DNA of 64,000 nt. Source: Daucus carota subsp. sativus (lineage: Eukaryota; Streptophyta; Magnoliopsida; Apiales; Apiaceae). Both the position numbers and the translations under genes were made by a program. Below are positions 49,001 through 60,600 of the stretch, piece after piece. The notes beneath the pieces were generated by a model. The model was given only the letters and a program-made list of their open reading frames with translations, searched no databases and was not told where the DNA came from. Position 1 is the first letter of the stretch. Each line of letters begins with the position of its first letter. The stretch lies in the NCBI RefSeq assembly GCF_001625215.2, contig NC_030386.2:40084796-40148795 (forward strand), given 5' to 3'.

Positions 49001-49428
49001 CAAAACAACTGTTCTCACGTGATCACGAGGCTAATTATAACTATACATTAAACAATTAGACAGTAACGAAAACTCAAAATCACTCAATATATATACCTGT
49101 AAGAGATATCAAGTACTAAACCTCGAAAACACGACAAATCATCCCTAACGTACTCCGGATCATCGAAAAACAAATCATAACCGACATTATAGCTACTTCC
49201 ATCACCGCTATCAACAGGCTGTTTAAACTTATAACTCTCAGAAGATGATGACACTGATGACGAAGACGAAGCAAACAATTTCGTGCTACTGCTTCCATTG
49301 AACTTGACTTTACGCTTATGAGATCGTAACCGCGTGATCGACTGATCGCGCGGTTCGAATCCGATCAACATGCCGTCGCCGTTGAACAACGGCTTCACTT
49401 GAGTGTGTGCTTTGATCAACTGTGCCAT
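46069..49428 (-). CDS. HNH-endonuclease-domain protein
   Basis: Exons (minus): 49097-49428, 48864-48918, 48407-48481, 48089-48180, 47554-47635, 47185-47268, 46069-46176. Junctions are GT-AG and the frame is continuous for 275 residues. The C-terminal HNH (beta-beta-alpha-metal) domain has zinc Cys pairs C184-x2-C187 and C216-x2-C219, the catalytic His in 'TIDHVIP' (His197) and the Asn in 'WTWENL' (Asn211), so all key residues are present. The first 100 residues are basic and serine-rich (a run 'SSSSSVSSSS') and may hold an organelle or nuclear signal. The middle 'RPINVVCWKRAICLEFMEKA' precedes the domain, as in widespread plant HNH proteins of unknown function that resemble bacterial HNH proteins. 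The start MAQLIKAH was chosen; the frame stays open upstream to 49560 without similarity that I know. Confidence 0.85.
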
Positions 49429-50531
49429 TGCGATCACTGTAGAAATATAAACTCTTGTAATGCAATTGATTAGATTTTGATTCGAGTTTCGATCAGATGA
49501 TTGCGATTTGCACGTTATGAACTTCGATTGAGAAGATGAACACGGAAATGTTTTGATCACGTTTGTGTTTGTGTAATTGTGTGTATTTTTTGAAGAGAAA
49601 TTGAATTTGTGACGCTGAAAAATATGAAAATTCTGTTACCACATGTTTTCGGCTCCCGATTTAAATATCTCTTTTTGCTAGGTAATATGCCTAATATTCT
49701 TATTGGTTCGGTGCAACTATATCACCGATATTTTGTTTCGCTTTTAATTTGGTCCCTGGAGTTCAAAAGTTACCCTTTTTTGTTATATAGTTAGGCTTAT
49801 AGGTCTGCAAATTGGTAATGGTTTTAATAGATCATGCTTGAAAATACATAATTTAACAGATTATAAATTTAAGATCCAATAACCAAATATCATATATCAG
49901 TTAAGTTCAAGATTCTGAGATGTGTCAAATTACTATGTGTGTTTGGTAAAATAAATTAGGTCCTTATTAAGGATTTATTTTCTTAAAAGAAATTACATAT
50001 TTTTTATAAATTTTTGGATATAAATATTAAGGAGATGTTTCATATTCATTATGTGATAAAACAAATAAGGGCTTATTTCATAAAAAAAAAATAGAATTTT
50101 ATATATTTTTCTCCATAAATAAGCTCTTATTTCTGAAAAATAAGTGTAGCCAAACAGACAACATATTGCAAGAATATAGAAAATTTTAATGTGTGTGTAC
50201 TTAGGATAAGAAATTTACACCGTAGTCGAAAGCTTGAGTATTATGATGAACTTACAGATGTTGTGATCTTTTGCCAGTACAAATACAGATGTTGATTTTG
50301 AACGTTAACAAATCATTAAGATGATAATACAAGGTTCCAGGCTCTTTACATGATTACACAACTAATTAAGTTATTTTTCTTCTGTGTACATGATCCCTCT
50401 TCCTGATCAACACTCCACATTCACATTTGGACTTGGACTTCTAGAATACGTCGAGGCGAGGAGCTCATCATAATGGTGGAGTATGGCTGCGGCTTTTAAG
50501 CCCGGCTTCTAGATTTATAAGTTCGAAGCAC
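49429..50531. other. Spacer between HNH and carboxylesterase genes
   Basis: HNH gene promoter and leader, then AT-rich DNA. The stretch 49930-50160 has complementary runs (AAGGATTTATTTTC / AAATAAGCTCTTATTT) typical of a small decayed MITE. There is no gene. Confidence 0.4.
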
Positions 50532-50597
50532 TTATTCGACGATTTCTTTGATCAAACGTGAAATAGCAGCAGCCTTTTTTGGATCAATCATATCAAT
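50532..50597 (-). pseudogene. C-terminal remnant of a second carboxylesterase
   Basis: The minus strand reads 'IDMIDPKKAAAISRLIKE' then 'IVE' and TAA at 50532-50534. It parallels the end of the intact gene, 'IDMIDPRRAAAILSFIKE' then 'FV'. Only about the last 65 bp survive, directly downstream of the intact gene's stop. Confidence 0.8.
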
Positions 50598-50616
50598 ATA
50601 GAACTCAACATAAAGA

Positions 50617-51573
50617 TCAGACGAACTCTTTGATGAAACTTAAAATAGCAGCAGCCCTTCTCGGATCAATCATATCAATATTATGGAATCCAACATCATC
50701 AAACTTGGCTTCCACCATCACCCCACTCATCACCAACATTTTCACAAATTCTTGTTGTCGATCAATCAAAGGATCACCCCCAAATCCAATAACCAAACAC
50801 CTCCCAATGAATTTTAATTTTTCCTTGTTGTGCTCTGTTAAAGGGTTACAAAATCTATGGTCTCGGTCCATCCCCTGTGGTAGTGCAAGTTCCCATAACA
50901 AATCAATTACTGGCAATGGAAAATACTGATCAGTTGCAAGTTCTAATTCTGATTTTGTTCTGTTCTTGCCACCGATAAAAGGCTGGTTCATGATCATCCC
51001 TACTATTTTTAGTGGCTCAATTTTCGTCTCAAGAAGACGTAACATTGCATTATATGCAATATTTGCACCACAGCTTGCTCCGTATAGGTAACATCTGGAG
51101 TAATCCGCGTAGTCTCTTAGCCATTGGTCCCCTTTCGGGTCTGATGCTTGATTTTTTATCCAATTAATCGTTTCCACTGCATCATCATACTGTGAAGGAA
51201 GGCGGTGCTCTGGTGCAAGCCTAAATTCAAGGCCAATTACAATAGATGGAATTTCATGCGACATTTTGTTACACGTCTCATGACAAAATACATTCGAGAC
51301 ACTCAAATCAATCCATCCTCCAGCATGTAGAAAAACTATGATAGGAAGTTTAGCAACTGATTTGTCATTAGAGGGAAGTTTGGTTGGTCGAAAAATACGT
51401 ATCCATGTCTTGTTCTTCTCATTGAGAGTGACATCTTTAGAGACTACAGTTTGGCCAGGTAGAAGCTGGTCCTCCCCTGTGGCTGGAAGCTTAGGGAGAT
51501 TAAGATGGCGCGTGAGGGTCCCGTCTTCATTAAGGCTGACATTGAGGTGTTCATAGGGATCGAATTTCGACAT
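50617..51573 (-). CDS. Plant carboxylesterase (CXE class, alpha/beta hydrolase)
   Basis: Intronless, 318 residues from MSKFDPYEHLN, the usual start in this class. The frame is open to another ATG at 51729 (370 residues), but the extra 52 residues are unlike the family. The catalytic triad is Ser167 in 'GASCG', Asp267 in 'GGDPLIDRQ' and His297 in 'GFHNID'. The oxyanion motif is His83-Ala-Gly-Gly-Trp, where most plant CXEs have H-G-G-G-F/Y, so the first Gly is Ala. 'LEFRLAPEHRLPSQYDDA' is a typical CXE block. Such enzymes hydrolyse small esters of specialised metabolites or xenobiotics; the substrate cannot be read from the sequence. A cytosolic location is likely because no signal peptide is seen. 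A tail of a lost paralogue lies 20 bp downstream. Confidence 0.88.
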   Translation of the reverse strand: MSKFDPYEHLNVSLNEDGTLTRHLNLPKLPATGEDQLLPGQTVVSKDVTLNEKNKTWIRIFRPTKLPSNDKSVAKLPIIVFLHAGGWIDLSVSNVFCHETCNKMSHEIPSIVIGLEFRLAPEHRLPSQYDDAVETINWIKNQASDPKGDQWLRDYADYSRCYLYGASCGANIAYNAMLRLLETKIEPLKIVGMIMNQPFIGGKNRTKSELELATDQYFPLPVIDLLWELALPQGMDRDHRFCNPLTEHNKEKLKFIGRCLVIGFGGDPLIDRQQEFVKMLVMSGVMVEAKFDDVGFHNIDMIDPRRAAAILSFIKEFV

Positions 51574-51892
51574 GTTATGAGGACTCAAGGTGAAGCTATT
51601 AGTTTGAGAAGTGAAGGATGAGTTGAACAAAATATCAGAGTTTGCATGAAATGTTGAAATGGTGTTACTTGCATGTAATAAAAGTCTTGGCTCTCCGTGA
51701 CCATTGGATGTGGTCTTAATTTGAGCCAACCAGCTCTGTTGTTGGTTAGATTAGCAAGCTGTGTATTACTGTTTGTCGTGGCATAGTTCTATATCAGCAG
51801 TCCTCTGTAATAGGAGTTTCAGTTTTAAAGTTTAGTTTTGTGACAATTTTGAATTAAATCCGTATCTTAAATTATATTTATTCAAAAAGATA

Positions 51893-52173
51893 CTCTCTCC
51901 GTCCCTTCCATTTCTTTACACTTTCCTTTTTGGGATGTCCCATCCAATTCTTTACATTTCAAAACTTACCAAAAATAGTTAATGGGTCCCACCATTTCTC
52001 CCTTTTTCTTTCCTTTTCACACTACTTTTACTCCACTATCTTCTTTTTATACATTAAAAATCAATGGGTCCCACCACTTCACCCACTTTTCTTTCCATTT
52101 TCCACTACTTTATTCATATTTCTTAACCTCCGTGCCCAACCCATTCGATAAGAAATGGGAGGGACGGAGGGAG
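51893..52173. mobile_element. Stowaway-type MITE (281 bp)
   Basis: CTCTCTCCGTCCCTTCCATT at the left and AATGGGAGGGACGGAGGGAG at the right, with TA at 51891-51892 and 52174-52175. The inner part shares the GGGTCCCACCA and CATCCAATTCTTTACATTTC blocks with the MITE at 60222-60491 in opposite orientation, so both belong to one family. Confidence 0.9.
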
Positions 52174-52204
52174 TACTTAACATGATGAGCAAAATGTGCA
52201 GGTC

Positions 52205-52650
52205 ATTTGATAGTATAAGGATTCGAACTCGTGATCAATGGATTATAACACAAATAAAGAAATTGAGAAAATAAACGTACGAGTCATGTGTCAGGATAAG
52301 AATTATGAACTCATTTTTAATTGATCATGACGTATACACCTAGTCACGAATCGACTCCAACATTTTTGTCATAACATAAAGAAGATAATATCAAGAAAAA
52401 ATTAATGAAAAAAACATACGAGTCACGTGTTAGGATAAGAATTCTGAACTCCCTATCACGATCAATTAATATGATATGATATGGATATCGAATCAACGAA
52501 CCTACTCGACATCTTCTGCACACAAAGAAGAAGATAATATCAAAAGAAAATCAATAAGAAAAACAAGTTACGTGGAAGGATAAGAATTCTGAACTCACGA
52601 CCAACTGATGATGGCATGAATGATACCTCGCGAACGTAATCAACATCTTT
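52205..52650. repeat. Degenerate minisatellite, about 140-bp period
   Basis: Four imperfect repeats are anchored on GGATAAGAATTCTGAACTC (near 52213, 52294, 52434, 52578), each followed by CACGATCAATT-like sequence and preceded by ACGAGTCACGTGT and GAAGATAATATCAA. Spacing is uneven (about 80-145 bp). Confidence 0.65.
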
Positions 52651-52806
52651 TTACAAAAAAGAAGATAACACCAAAAATAAGAAATTTGTATCACAAAAAC
52701 ATAATACCGTAAAAATCAATTAACTCGATCGATTGATTGATAGTATGAGTGGTCAGAAATCGGGAAATAAATGAATCGATTAACCTGGAAAGCAGAGTAG
52801 TGCTAA

Positions 52807-52962
52807 GTGTACATAATTGTGTACAGAAAATTTGTACATAATGATGTGGCAAGTGATGTGGTGGATTTTAATTGGGGTGGTTGGTGTAAATGCAGGGGGG
52901 CCATCCAATTAAAACCCACCACATGTCATTATGTACATGTTTTTGTACACAATTATGTGCAC
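52807..52962. mobile_element. Fold-back MITE (156 bp)
   Basis: The left arm GTGTACATAATTGTGTAC, TTGTACATAATGATGTGG is mirrored by the right arm CCACATGTCATTATGTACA, TTGTACACAATTATGTGCAC, with only a short GC-richer loop (GGGGTGGTTGGTGTAAATGC). It is almost a perfect hairpin over 60 bp. The family is not recognised. Confidence 0.8.
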
Positions 52963-53419
52963 CAAACATTTTCCAAGCATCAAACTTATTGTAACTGAGG
53001 GCAAAAGTGTCCAAGAAAAGTTGTGCACAGTAACAGGGGATAGGGGCGGCATTTATTACAAAAGATTTGAAAGATAAATCATGTACTGGCTCATATGACC
53101 TTCCAAATCAAGCAGCTCAAAGGAATCATTTACAGCTCACTCCTCTCTTTTACTGCAGTTCTTGCATATTTTCAGAATATTTGAATCCCGAATCCCCACG
53201 TAATATTTCCCCATTATTTCATAGGAGTATCTTTTACATTTAATATTCAGTTTCAAGTTCAACTTCTTGAAACTGTCCATTTTTCAAAAAAAAAAATCAA
53301 GATTTTCAAGATTTCAGCTGTATATGTATATATGTATAACAAGAATTCTGCTAAAGATTTGCTGAAGAAGTGAACAAGGGGTCTTGAGGAAGCAGAAACT
53401 CAGAACTTTACTAATAAAG

Positions 53420-54254
53420 GTAAGAATTTTTTTTCTCGATTTCTTGAAGTTTGATTAATTTCTACTTTAAATGCAAAAATCTTGATAGCCCTTTACTTTT
53501 AATCTTGTTTTAGACTGACCCATCTTGATGGTTTTGCCTGATTTTCGTTAATCAAGAATATGGATTTGATTGGTTTGATGCAGTAATGTAGTGTAACCAA
53601 TCAGTCTAACTTTCCCTGTGGCTTATAATTTCTAATTTGAATTTTTTTTCGAAGATGAATCTATCTGGAATGATGTTTATCGCCCCGATTTGTTGCTTGC
53701 TTGCCTTCCATCTCGGTGTAACTAAACGATATGTGAAACTTTTGTTGAAGCAAAAAATTGGATTTATTTGTTAACAGATGTGTATAATGAAAATCTTGTG
53801 ACGTGCTTTTACATCTGAATAATTTACTCAGCATTGGTTTTTGATATGAACTTCTTGTACTTGAATTTAATTTATGGACATTGAGATTAGTACATATAGA
53901 CAAACAGATTGTAGTTGCTCATGAGGTTTTCATCGTGACTAAATAAAAAAAAACAGATTGTAGAAAATTAAAATGTTCAGTGTTTATAAATGTGTTACTT
54001 TTAAAGGCATCCTCTTCTTGTTTGCAAAGTTGATCTGTAAAATATTTGAACAATATGCGAACTAATTTGGTATTAGTAAGCATGTGTATTCTGTGATGGA
54101 ATCTGAGTGTGAGCATTCCACCGCAATGTAATTGCAGATAAGCATCACAAAATGTTGTTTTTATAAATTTGGCGAAATATGTAATTCTAGAGTAATTACC
54201 TCTCAATTAGATGCATTTATGTATGATTTTGATGTTGGTTCTCTTTGATATCAG
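53420..54254 (+). other. Probable 5' UTR intron of the KASH/ARM gene
   Basis: AAAG|GTAAGA at 53419/53420 and TATCAG|TTTTAT at 54254/54255 bracket an AT- and T-rich stretch 11 bp before the ATG. The leader exon would lie within about 53100-53419. Long leader introns are common in housekeeping plant genes. Confidence 0.5.
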
Positions 54255-54265
54255 TTTTATAAGAA

Positions 54266-56467
54266 ATGGGGAGAAATCTAGGGCCTGCGCTACGACGGGA
54301 ATTGGAAAAACTTGGAAAGGATGCTGATAGTAGAAAATCAGCTATGAGAGCATTAAGGTCTTATGTGAAAGACTTGGATTCAAAGGCAATTCCACAATTT
54401 GTTGCTCAGGTTTCTGACAGAAAAGAAAATAGCTCATCAGCTGGCGAATATTCAATTTCTCTATATGAAGTTCTTGCTCGTGTTCATGGGCCAAGAATTG
54501 TTCCTCATATTGATAACATCATGACAACCATTATAAACACTTTAACTTCAAACGTAGGATCATTTGCTCTTCATCAGGCCTGCTCAAAGGTTGTTCCTGC
54601 AATTGCAAGATATGGGATTGACCCAACTACTCCAGAAGACTTGAAAAGGAAAATAATTCACTCACTTTGTAAGCCTCTTTCAGACTCCCTTCTGGTCAGC
54701 CAAGAGAACTTATCTTCTGGATCTGCACTTTGTTTAAAAGCTTTGGTGGATACTGATAATTGGCGATTTGCATCCAGCGAGATGGTTAATGAGGTTTGTC
54801 AAAGAGCTGTTGGCTCTTTGGAGAAGCCCATGCACACCAACTCGCACATGGGATTAGTCATGGCACTAGCTAAGTCTAATAGTCTTACCGTTGAAGCATA
54901 TGCAAGATTGATGATACAATCTGGATTAAGGATCCTGACTGACGGTGTTGCAGAAGACAATGCTCAAAAGAGGCTTTCAGCCATTCAGATGGTGAATTTT
55001 CTGATGAAGTGTCTGGATCCTAAGAGTTTATTCTCAGAGCTAAGGCTTATAATGAAAGAAATGCAGAAATGTGAAGCTGATAAAATGCCTTATGTCAAAG
55101 GGGCTGCTTTTGAAGCATTACAAACAGCCAAGAAAATTGCTAGTAATAAAGGGCTCAACTTTGAGGGGGATACAAGTTCAGTCAGTGGATCAAATTTTTG
55201 TGCGAGTAATAAGAACGGGAGGAGAAATTTGTCTGATGCAGATGATCAGTCACCAACATTGACATCACCTGAATCTCGAACTGTTGATTCATTTGCTGAA
55301 TATGATTCTTTCATTGAATCACCATTTTCCAACAGTTATGCCTGTGGTAATTTGGACTACGATAGGAGACTGAAACAGCAGCTTTGGAGAAGATTTGAGA
55401 ATGGCGGGCTTGATTTATCATTCAAGGATGGGCTATTTACAGAGGCAACTTCTAAAAGTGCGATAGAAAATTATGAAGAATATGAATGTTCACAGAACGA
55501 CGAACGTGCAAGTGAGTTTGCAGGGTTTTTTCAGGGAAGCCCAAGAAATGCAGGTGTACGAAGCTCGACTCCTAGTCCTCAGGTACATTTCTGTACAATT
55601 TGTTGTCAGTTTACATGTAGTGGATACTAATGAGGGATGGGATGCAATCTCAGTAGTCATTTCTTCAATTTTCATGTGGTATCTAGTATCGGATTACATA
55701 CAATAAATCTGTGTCATCAGACACTGAATAAGCACGCATTTTAAAGAATAATTAGATAATTAGATAATAAATTATACTCTATCAGACTTTTCATATATTA
55801 TTCTAACACTTACATATCGAGTTTATGTTTTAATATTTGCCCTAGTTTTGATGTGAAGATCCCACATATATTCTAAATGTTCTAAAAATTGTAAAGAAGT
55901 CCCATTTTACTAGATGCAAATATTCACTGGTCACTGTAACTTGTTTTTCAGAGGGCACGATCTAACATCAATGTTGACAATGTCAAAATATTCACAACTC
56001 CAAGAAAGCTATTCGACTCTCTTCAAGATCTAAGCAGCGAGAACACTGATGTCTCCAAAAATCAAAGCAGGCAGTTTAGAAGCCCTTGCAGAAGCCAATT
56101 TGAATCGAGCCCTTCAAGATGTGACCAGACCAGCTTTTCACGTCATCCTGCATCAATGTTTGATCAATATGGCTTCCTGCGTAATGTTAATCATGAGAAA
56201 AGCCAAGACGATATGTCTGTCACTAGCAGAGAGTCTCAGGGTAGCTCAAAATCAGTTGCTTCAGCGGAAGCTGCAGCTAATGTGCAAGTGTCTCAACAGT
56301 CAGTTCCTGCAAGCCAGACAGAGTCACTTAAAGTCAGTGTCTCGGATCACTATCCATTGTCCATCCGCGGCTTGGTTTTTGTCGTCTTGGCTGTACTATT
56401 TGCAGCTTCCTTTTTGTTTTGGATTGGCGGTGACCAGGATGAAGTTCATTATCTTCCCCCAACTTAA
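54266..56467 (+). CDS. ARM-repeat KASH protein, SINE1/SINE2-like (nuclear envelope)
   Basis: Plant KASH proteins of the SINE class span the outer nuclear membrane, bind SUN proteins in the perinuclear space and link to actin through ARM repeats. Exons 54266-55582 and 55952-56467 give 610 residues. Residues 1-290 are helical ARM/HEAT repeats starting 'MGRNLGPALRRELEKLG', with 'YVKDLDSKAIPQFVAQVSD'. The middle is a serine-rich linker. The C-terminus has one membrane segment (580-597, 'LVFVVLAVLFAASFLFWI') and a 13-residue tail ending P-P-T, the plant KASH ending (often V-P-T). Such ends must be the very last residues, which fits the stop here. The donor CCTCAG|GTACAT at 55582 was preferred over read-through to 55630, which would remove the membrane anchor. 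Guard-cell and nuclear-positioning roles are known for Arabidopsis SINE1. Confidence 0.88.
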
Positions 56468-57656
56468 TGTAATTCCCGTTTAGAATCCTTTTAAATTTTA
56501 ACTGTAGTTCAACTGTGTCTTGTATCTTTCGTTGGCCAACATGACATTGGCTTGTCCAACTTGAGGTATTGATGTTATGGAATTTTGCATTCTCAACAAC
56601 TGCATAAACCTGAACGTGGGATTACAGTGATTTAATTACTCATTCCAGTGTTCCTGTCTTCTAACCAAAAAAGTTGTTAAAAGATGCTTACAAACAATCT
56701 GGAATAATGTTCTAGTGTTTCTATCTTCTAACCAGAAAAACCGCTAGAAGATGGTTACAAACAATCGATGAGCAGAAACTCTGTTAGATGATGGTTACAA
56801 ACAATCAATGGACAGAGACTATCCACAAATCTCTATACATAAAATCATTGTATCTTTTGTAAATGCATACCAACTTGCGACAGACGTTTCCGTTAAAGAT
56901 CTGCTGAGAATAAATTTTGTTCTGAGAATACACGCCGTGTCCTGTTCTGTTAACTGCGAATAACTGTCAGGTTTTCTGACTTTCCCAGATATTTTGTTTG
57001 ATCAGCATAGAATATAGACTATGTCAATTATCCTTTGAACAAGGATATGAAAATGAAATTATCGGCTCGTTACGAGTTTAATATTAAATTGCCAACCCCT
57101 CATGTTCTTCAACTTACTGAACAAGGGCAGATGTGCAATACATGGTAAAACTCAAAAGATCACCAGAACATGTATTAGTATATTTCAATTTTATTTTCAA
57201 TGAATTTATTATATATGCTATTCATGGAGAACGAGAAATCACACAAGCATACACAGAAATTTTTTACTTGCATGATCACAAAATATAAACCAAGCTTTAA
57301 ATCAATGTTCAATCACGAGCATTGACTAATATTCAACTTGCACTAGATCTTTTTTCCTTGAGACACTGGATATTCAATTTCTGACTAAATCCAAAATTTA
57401 AACAACGGTAACAGTTCCATTTAAATAAAAGATTCCTACATTAGAAATAAGCTGACAAAATTTGACAAATGTAGCAACCTACATTAAACCAGCAATACTC
57501 CCACGGAGTAAAAGAACTGGCATATACAATAACATTGTATCTATTCAATAGCAAATTAAAACTCTCAGCCAATCTCGAGCAAACATGAAGCCAGTTGAAT
57601 AAGGAGAACCACAAATACATCGTGAAATTAAGCATATGCATACGCCTTTTGACGAC
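56468..57656. other. Convergent intergenic region (KASH gene and CCT8 3' ends)
   Basis: 3' UTRs of the two convergent genes plus a spacer. Near 56660-56830 a motif (TTCTAACCA(A/G)AAAA, GTTACAAACAATC) is repeated three times imperfectly with about 55-60 bp spacing. I see no gene. Confidence 0.5.
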
Positions 57657-60600
57657 TTAGTCCTCATCCATAGGTCCAGCAGGCTGTGCATCTCTCCTTG
57701 GACCACCTGCTGGTTTTGCCATTATGATCTGCAGAAATATACGAGACATTAAAATGTTGTTACTTTCGGAAGAACAATGAGTATGAGGAAATGGAAAACC
57801 CGGAAGTAAAGTTATAATGTACCTGGTCTACCCGTAGAACAGTGCAGACAGCATCAGCAGCATATTTAAGTGCAAAAAACCTGCAAAGATAACAAGAGTG
57901 AAAAAGGATTCCAATTCCTAAATTACTGCTTTTTACTAAAAGCTGATGCTAACCGAGGTCCAATCAAATCTTGAAATAAAGTTCAACCAAAATAAAAAAA
58001 AGGATCTTACTTGGTGACGTGTAGATCCCAAATACTCATGGTAGAGATATCCTTGCAGGCACCCTCCTCCAAGTCAATGCCCACTTTGGTGTTTCCGGAT
58101 GCATGTTCGGCGTACAAAGTAGATATGATCTCCATGGCATTAAGCCCGGCATTCTCTGCAAGGGTTTTTGGTACCATCTCAAAGCTTTCCGCAAACTTTG
58201 CAATAGCATACTGGTCCAACCTGCAAAATAGATATAAGTTAGTTACAAGTCGGATCGGGTAGATATATAATCAAACTGCATCTCACGAAAAATTATTTAA
58301 TATTAATACACAAATAAAATCACAGGAAAACAAGTTAACCACTTTAGTTATTCTAAAAGACTTTAGCAGCTAGAAAGTTATTTGGTCAAAGAGAAGTAGA
58401 ATTACACATCTAGTATATAAGCAGTGGTACAGCACAGATGGAAACAATTACCGAAGTGCAAGAGGTTAAAGTTTCACATATCATAAAGTGGCAATTAGTA
58501 GACCGAAAAGATAAACTCACCCAGTCTCTTTAAATGAAAATTCTTTTAATCTCCTCGCCAACTCAATTTCTGTGGCAGCAGCTCCTGGTACTATCCGACT
58601 GTCTCTGCACATTGCCTGATATAAAATGTCATGATCACATGACTTATATTAAGGGCCCATGCATTTCTAGAAAAAAAAAAACCTTTACCAGATAGCCCAA
58701 AAACTCACCTTGTAGGTATTTACACCATCATCAACTGCCCTTTCAAGGTCATCCAATATACTGTCAGTGCTACCTCTTAGAAGCACAGTTGATACAGAGT
58801 TCCCCCCTTCTTCATTTCTCACAACAGTAACCTATAATAAAATGGCTGGTGAGAATTATAAGAGAAAATAATATACATAAACAGGAAAAAAGAAAAGAAA
58901 GATGTATTTCAATACCCTGGCACCACCAATTTCTTCCACCGAGACGGAATCAGCATATCCAAGATCATCTGGGTTAGGCTGCCCAAGCTTCAACTGTTGA
59001 GGTAGATGAAGACATTAGAAAGCCAGCCAAAAATGCAGTACATACAAAATAATACTGTAGGCTTACCATTGCAACAGCGCCAGTTGTACGACAAAAGCGC
59101 CTTAGTTCAAACTTCGAGTTGATTTTTAACACCATTAGTCTACAAATAGGTTGAAAAGAGTAAGGAGTAAATTTCAAAACTCAGAGAGTGCCTTCTCAAT
59201 ATCATACTACATATATAACTTTAATAGACATAACTACTTAGAATGCCAGATATCAGACAAGTTAATATTTCTAAGCAGCATCAAAGTAGCAGTACCATAT
59301 ACTAGTGTTCACCTCATAATCAGACATCTAAGTTTGGAAGAAGTATATCACAAACACCATGTAATTCATTTAAGTAAACATCTGTGACTAAAAGAACTCA
59401 AAATTGAGTTGTAAAAGAAATAGAAATATCTGTATCTATAATCTACACCAGACACCCTCGCAAATAGGCACAACTAGGAAGATAATAACAGCAGTGTAAA
59501 TTGGAAGAAAATACTTCCACAGCTTTTAAAAACTTTTTGGCAATATAATCATTTTCCCATGTAAGTAACATATAAACTCACCAATATACCATCGACTTCA
59601 GGATAGGTGAAAAGCAAAAACAATAAGAACTGACTACGAATCATTCAAGATCAAAGGACTATGCAATCACTAAGCCACAACTTTCAAAAATGCTTCCAGA
59701 GGGTTATCGACTTGAATGATGATAATGTGCCAAAAACTTAAACCCATAACAGACAAAGAACAAATTTTTCGTGTTATGTTTCGTATCTACTAAATAAAAA
59801 TCAATATTATTATAAAATATGATAACATACTATATTCTTATGCATACTTTAATATATTATACTTGGAATGTGTATATTACACATACATGCATACATACAT
59901 ACATAAATACATACATATATATATATATATATATTATAAAAATATTCATTTCATGTACTTCGTGTCGTGCCTTGTACCTATACTGAAAAACCATCCCGAC
60001 TCGTGTATTATTGTGTTCGTGTATTTTCGTACTCGTGTATCGAACTTTCAAACCCAAACACTAACTTGTGTCGTGGTGTGTTTTCATGTCGTGTACCAAA
60101 TTGTCAGGCCTACCTCCAGCCCACTCAATTCTTACATATAGGGTGCGATCATAGGACAAGGAAAGCGAAGTAAACAAGTGCAACTAATAGGACAGATGGA
60201 TAATATATACAGAAAAGATTACTCCCTCCATCCCACCCAAATGTTTACATTTGGGTTGGGCGTGGAGGTTAAGAAAATTTGTAAAGTAAGAGTGAAAAAG
60301 TAAAAAAGGGATGATAGTGGTGGGACCCATGTATATTTAGTGTATAAAGTAAGTATAGTGGAGAAAAGTAGGTGGGGTAGTTGATTTTTATATTATAAAA
60401 TTTTGCTATATTTGGTAAGTTCTGAAATGTAAAGAATTGGATGGGACATCCCGAAAAGAGAAGTATAAAGAAATGGTTGGGACGGAGGGAGTACCATTTT
60501 AGGACATGTCAAAAAATGGTGCATCCTGAAAAGAAAAATAGAATAATATGGGTGGGACAGACCAAGTATTATTTCTGTTAAAATAGCACACTTTTGAAAC

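Noticed and set aside
51574-51729. Longer carboxylesterase start giving 370 residues
   Set aside because: The extra 52 residues do not look like the family, whose members start at M-S-K-F-D-P; kept as a minor alternative only.
55583-55630. Single-exon version of the KASH/ARM protein ending at 55630
   Set aside because: A clear donor at 55582 and an in-phase exon encoding the linker, membrane segment and KASH tail follow; read-through would give a truncated protein.
59857-60173. Frames on both strands over the CATA repeat in the CCT8 intron
   Set aside because: They are created by the microsatellite and lie within an intron fixed by the CCT8 frame.
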